A stretch of DNA of 64,000 bases, from contig CM068315.1 in the NCBI GenBank assembly GCA_034766995.1, positions 20,074,344-20,138,343 of the forward strand, written 5' to 3'. Every line of letters begins with the position of its first letter. Position 1 is the first letter of the stretch. The stretch is from Acanthacorydalis orientalis (taxonomy: Eukaryota > Arthropoda > Insecta > Megaloptera > Corydalidae). A program made the position numbers and the translations under genes. A model generated the notes under the pieces. That model had not been told where the DNA came from. It saw nothing but the letters and a program-made list of their open reading frames with translations, and did no database searches. Of this stretch, positions 61,371 to 64,000 are shown piece by piece.

Positions 61371-62070
61371 ACTCAACTGGCCTCATGCCAATTTGCTGAC
61401 AGTGATATTTTTCTTCGTACTCTTAACTTGTCCTTACCGTGCCTTGGGAATTGCCATTTGACCTTGATTTTTTTCTGGGTATAATTGCATCTTGAAGCGT
61501 TTTCTGTCATATCTTATTTTCATTTTCTAGGAAAAATTTCAAAAAAAACTAGACAACTTGTCATTCACTTATCACCCTCCCACTTCCCACTGGTCTCAAG
61601 CTAGTTTCTTTTTTGGCAATTTTAGTTTTTATCTGATATTGTTTCTATCCTCAGTAGTCTTTCTTTAAGTTGTCGTGCATTCGGATAAGCTCCCTATGAT
61701 CTAGACTTTTTCCTATTAATATAAGCATCTTGCTGTGTTTCTGCCATATCTTGAATTTGATTGCTATGAAAATTTTCAAAAATCTAGTTGACCTTATTGA
61801 TCTCAAGCCATCATCTCACCAAGCTATATCCTCTCGAGGAAGAGGAGTGCCTTAGCGATGCAGGACAATAAACGCTCTCCAAGGCTTACTCGTTCTGTCT
61901 CTAGATATGCGTGCGTGATTTATTGTTATTGTTACAATTATTTACATGTAAAAGTACTAAATAATTAATAATCAATGGTAATAATTAATGGCAACAATCA
62001 ATGATAATAATTAACAGTAGTTTGTTAATTTCTATTGGTGAATAGAAATTAGCACACTGGCCAATTGGCA
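61371..62070. other. Mixed-composition DNA, nothing recognised
   Basis: Pyrimidine-rich, with a small AATAATTAATAATCAATGG-type local repeat at 61960-62010. No gene was recognised. Confidence 0.4.
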
Positions 62071-62076
62071 CACTGG

Positions 62077-62122
62077 CCTCAGTCAGTATGCACCACTAGA
62101 GAGTGGTGCATACTGGCTGAGG
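62077..62122. repeat. Near-perfect 21-bp hairpin
   Basis: CCTCAGTCAGTATGCACCAC plus T, four bases AGAG, then AGTGGTGCATACTGGCTGAG plus G. The arms are complementary except one G-T pair. Just upstream GCACACTGGCC is repeated directly twice. Confidence 0.9.
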
Positions 62123-62764
62123 TCACAACAAAGATTTATATAAAGAAAGAAATAATACAAATTATTACGATTTTATCTCACATAAAGATTATTTAAATTG
62201 AAAAAAAATATTCATAATTAAGTGTTCTGAAATAAAACAAAAGTCACTATAGTAAATATGAAGCTCAATTTGAAATAAAAATGTATTTAAAATATATGAG
62301 GTGATTATAAATATCTCAACCTTGAAGTATTTATTAGCAAATGTGAAGTCTCTTATCAATTATTACTCGATTACTAAATGTATAAAGAAAATAAATATTA
62401 TTTTATTCAATACAATAATCAATTCAAAATTATAACTTCACACAAATATCAATCAAGCTAATATATAATGACATAGCAATGCCATCTATTGGTCTGCATT
62501 GGTCTTAGTATGAAACTTCTAATTCTATCTATGCCTCTAATTTTGAACTTATCATTGCACTGAATAAAATAGTGTGGACTTTATATATTTAGTAATATAA
62601 TAATAGCTGATAAAATAATAACATATTTTTATAATAAATACACCAACAAAAGTTTTTATAAAATCACGCCATATATTTTATTAAATATAATTTTACTTTG
62701 CATTACATTTAACTTTATAATATGCCACATTTAATTATGAGTTACTTTTCTCAGTTTTAAGTTT
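62123..62764. other. AT-rich DNA, nothing recognised
   Basis: No gene recognised. Confidence 0.4.
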
Positions 62765-62771
62765 TTGTTAC

Positions 62772-63071
62772 ATGAGACAAAAAGTATCATTACTTATATT
62801 AATATTTTTATGTATTTCTTTATTTTGTTTTCTTCGGAGTATTTTTATCTCGATATCTTTACATTGTTTTTATTATTGCCAAACCAAGCCGGTAGCCAAC
62901 GGGAACCCATGGAGGATATTGCCCTCTCTGGTTACTCCGTTCACCCCACTTACAAAATCTCCGATTTTGGGAGATTTGAAAATTATGGAGAATCATTGGA
63001 AGAGTTTTCCTAATAGATTTATCTTGCTAATTAAAAACGTTTCTACGTCCGAAAAAAATTCGTTTCTATGA
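62772..63071 (+). CDS. Unrecognised 99-codon frame with hydrophobic start (low confidence)
   Basis: The ATG at 62772 opens MRQKVSLLILIFLCISLFCF, a hydrophobic leader that could be a signal peptide or simply AT-rich DNA, then KPVANGNPWRILPSLVTPFT and PLTKSPILGDLKIMENHWKS. Only the second part (62885-63010) has balanced base composition, and an overlapping frame is also open there. A splice acceptor-like sequence precedes it (TTTTTATTATTGCCAAACCAAG, first 20 bases count), so it may be an internal or last exon. I cannot name any family. Confidence 0.2.
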   Translation: MRQKVSLLILIFLCISLFCFLRSIFISISLHCFYYCQTKPVANGNPWRILPSLVTPFTPLTKSPILGDLKIMENHWKSFPNRFILLIKNVSTSEKNSFL

Positions 63072-64000
63072 GCGCGATTCTGCCGACAAAGCGTAAATTA
63101 CAATTATACTAAATTATTACGTTAAATAGAGAAGAAGAACTTCTTTGGTATTTTAAAAACTTATAATTTGTTTTAATAAATTATTGCGTTTTAAAAACTT
63201 GACTAATTACATAATATGAATTATGTAACTTCTTTTTTAATAATATCACTTCTTTTTTAATAATAATTCTTTTTAATATTTTCCAAAATAGAGGTGTGTT
63301 CATATAGATTTAGTTCTAGGTACGAGGTTAAACAATTTTGACATGAAAAAATTTGCCCCCTCAAAAATTATGTTTTTTCCCTCTAATATGACGGACTGGC
63401 TACGGTCGCACATAAAATTTCATCTTATATTTTTGTTAGAATTGCTTTTTAGATTGATGAGGATGAATAATGGTTAATATTTTATATATCACAACAATAT
63501 TTATTTACAAATAAATAATACATTCTCTTTATATTTATTGCACCACCACATGTGTACACTACACAATCAACAATTACATTACTATTATAGATGGCGACAC
63601 CCATCAGTATACTAAGTGCAAATGTACCAAATACTCAACAATTTTAACAAATATACTTTTAGTTTGAATTATGTATTTACAATTGCATACTTCTGTTTAT
63701 TTTGCAGGTTTATTACTTAAGAAAAAATTAAACAAATCAAAACAAAGTAAACTGAAACAAGTTTCGATTTTAAAATAGATTATATTGATTTAATGAGAAA
63801 TACAATATTTTTTTATAGAAACACATTTGAAATATAATTGCTATTCAATTCATCGGAAATCTATAACCTTGTAAGGAGATGCGACGTTTCTAGGTTTACA
63901 AAGAACATGGAAATCCTCCATGTTCCATTTTATCCCTTTAATTACGGCGTACATAGTTGGCTTCCGCGCATTTCTAGGTTAGGGAACCTCTGCAGCTCTT
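63072..64000. other. AT-rich DNA to the window end, nothing recognised
   Basis: GGAAATCCTCCATGTTCC near 63910-63930 forms a small hairpin with AACATGGA. No exon was recognised. Confidence 0.4.

Overview
The window is AT-rich eukaryotic DNA, almost certainly from an insect genome (probably a hymenopteran, but the sequence alone does not prove this). The evidence is: introns with GT donors, long (TA)n microsatellites about every 1-2 kb, dozens of decayed Tc1/mariner, pogo/Tigger and piggyBac DNA transposons, and two host genes that are easy to recognise as animal proteins. There is no sign of bacterial gene organisation, operons, CRISPR arrays or phage.

Host genes. Two are firm and both lie on the minus strand. 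SAP30BP (HCNGP family) is an uninterrupted 283-codon reading frame at 50084-50935 with a poly(A) signal just downstream. About 5.3 kb farther along in the transcription direction is the first coding exon of a RanBP9/RanBP10 (RanBPM) gene at 44560-44752. It begins at a good ATG and ends at a consensus GTGAGT donor at the start of the SPRY domain. I could not find its later exons, so intron 1 may cover the whole left part of the window and host the transposons there. Two further short stretches (57688-57826 plus, 12144 minus) look like possible first exons of unknown genes.

Layout. 0-10 kb: mariner miniature elements, a compound repeat built around (TA)n, a nearly complete mariner (2495-3785), a Tc1 remnant inserted in a TA array (6335-7408), and a family of palindromic repeats. 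9.7-15 kb: pogo/Tigger, mariner and Tc1 fragments. 16-24 kb: TA arrays, a Tc1 remnant and otherwise featureless DNA. 24-30 kb: four to five mariner copies of different lineages. 31-40 kb: piggyBac remnants and miniature elements with TTAA target sites, a TTA-flanked PIF/Harbinger-like miniature element, Tc1 and Tigger fragments. 41-51 kb: the gene-bearing part. 52-54.6 kb: a mariner split by a LINE tail and by a 1-kb palindromic element. 55-60 kb: mariner miniatures, and a mariner sitting between two near-identical 150-bp inverted repeats. 60.7-61.4 kb: a GC-rich array of about three 150-bp tandem units. The last 2.6 kb holds little I can interpret.

No multi-gene system working together is visible. 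The notable content is structural: palindromes with tRNA-like arms, a mariner inside a palindrome, a miniature mariner family that keeps only the DNA-binding domain, and repeat families tied to TA microsatellites. Many reading frames in this window are microsatellite translations (YIYIYI) or antisense shadows and are left out.
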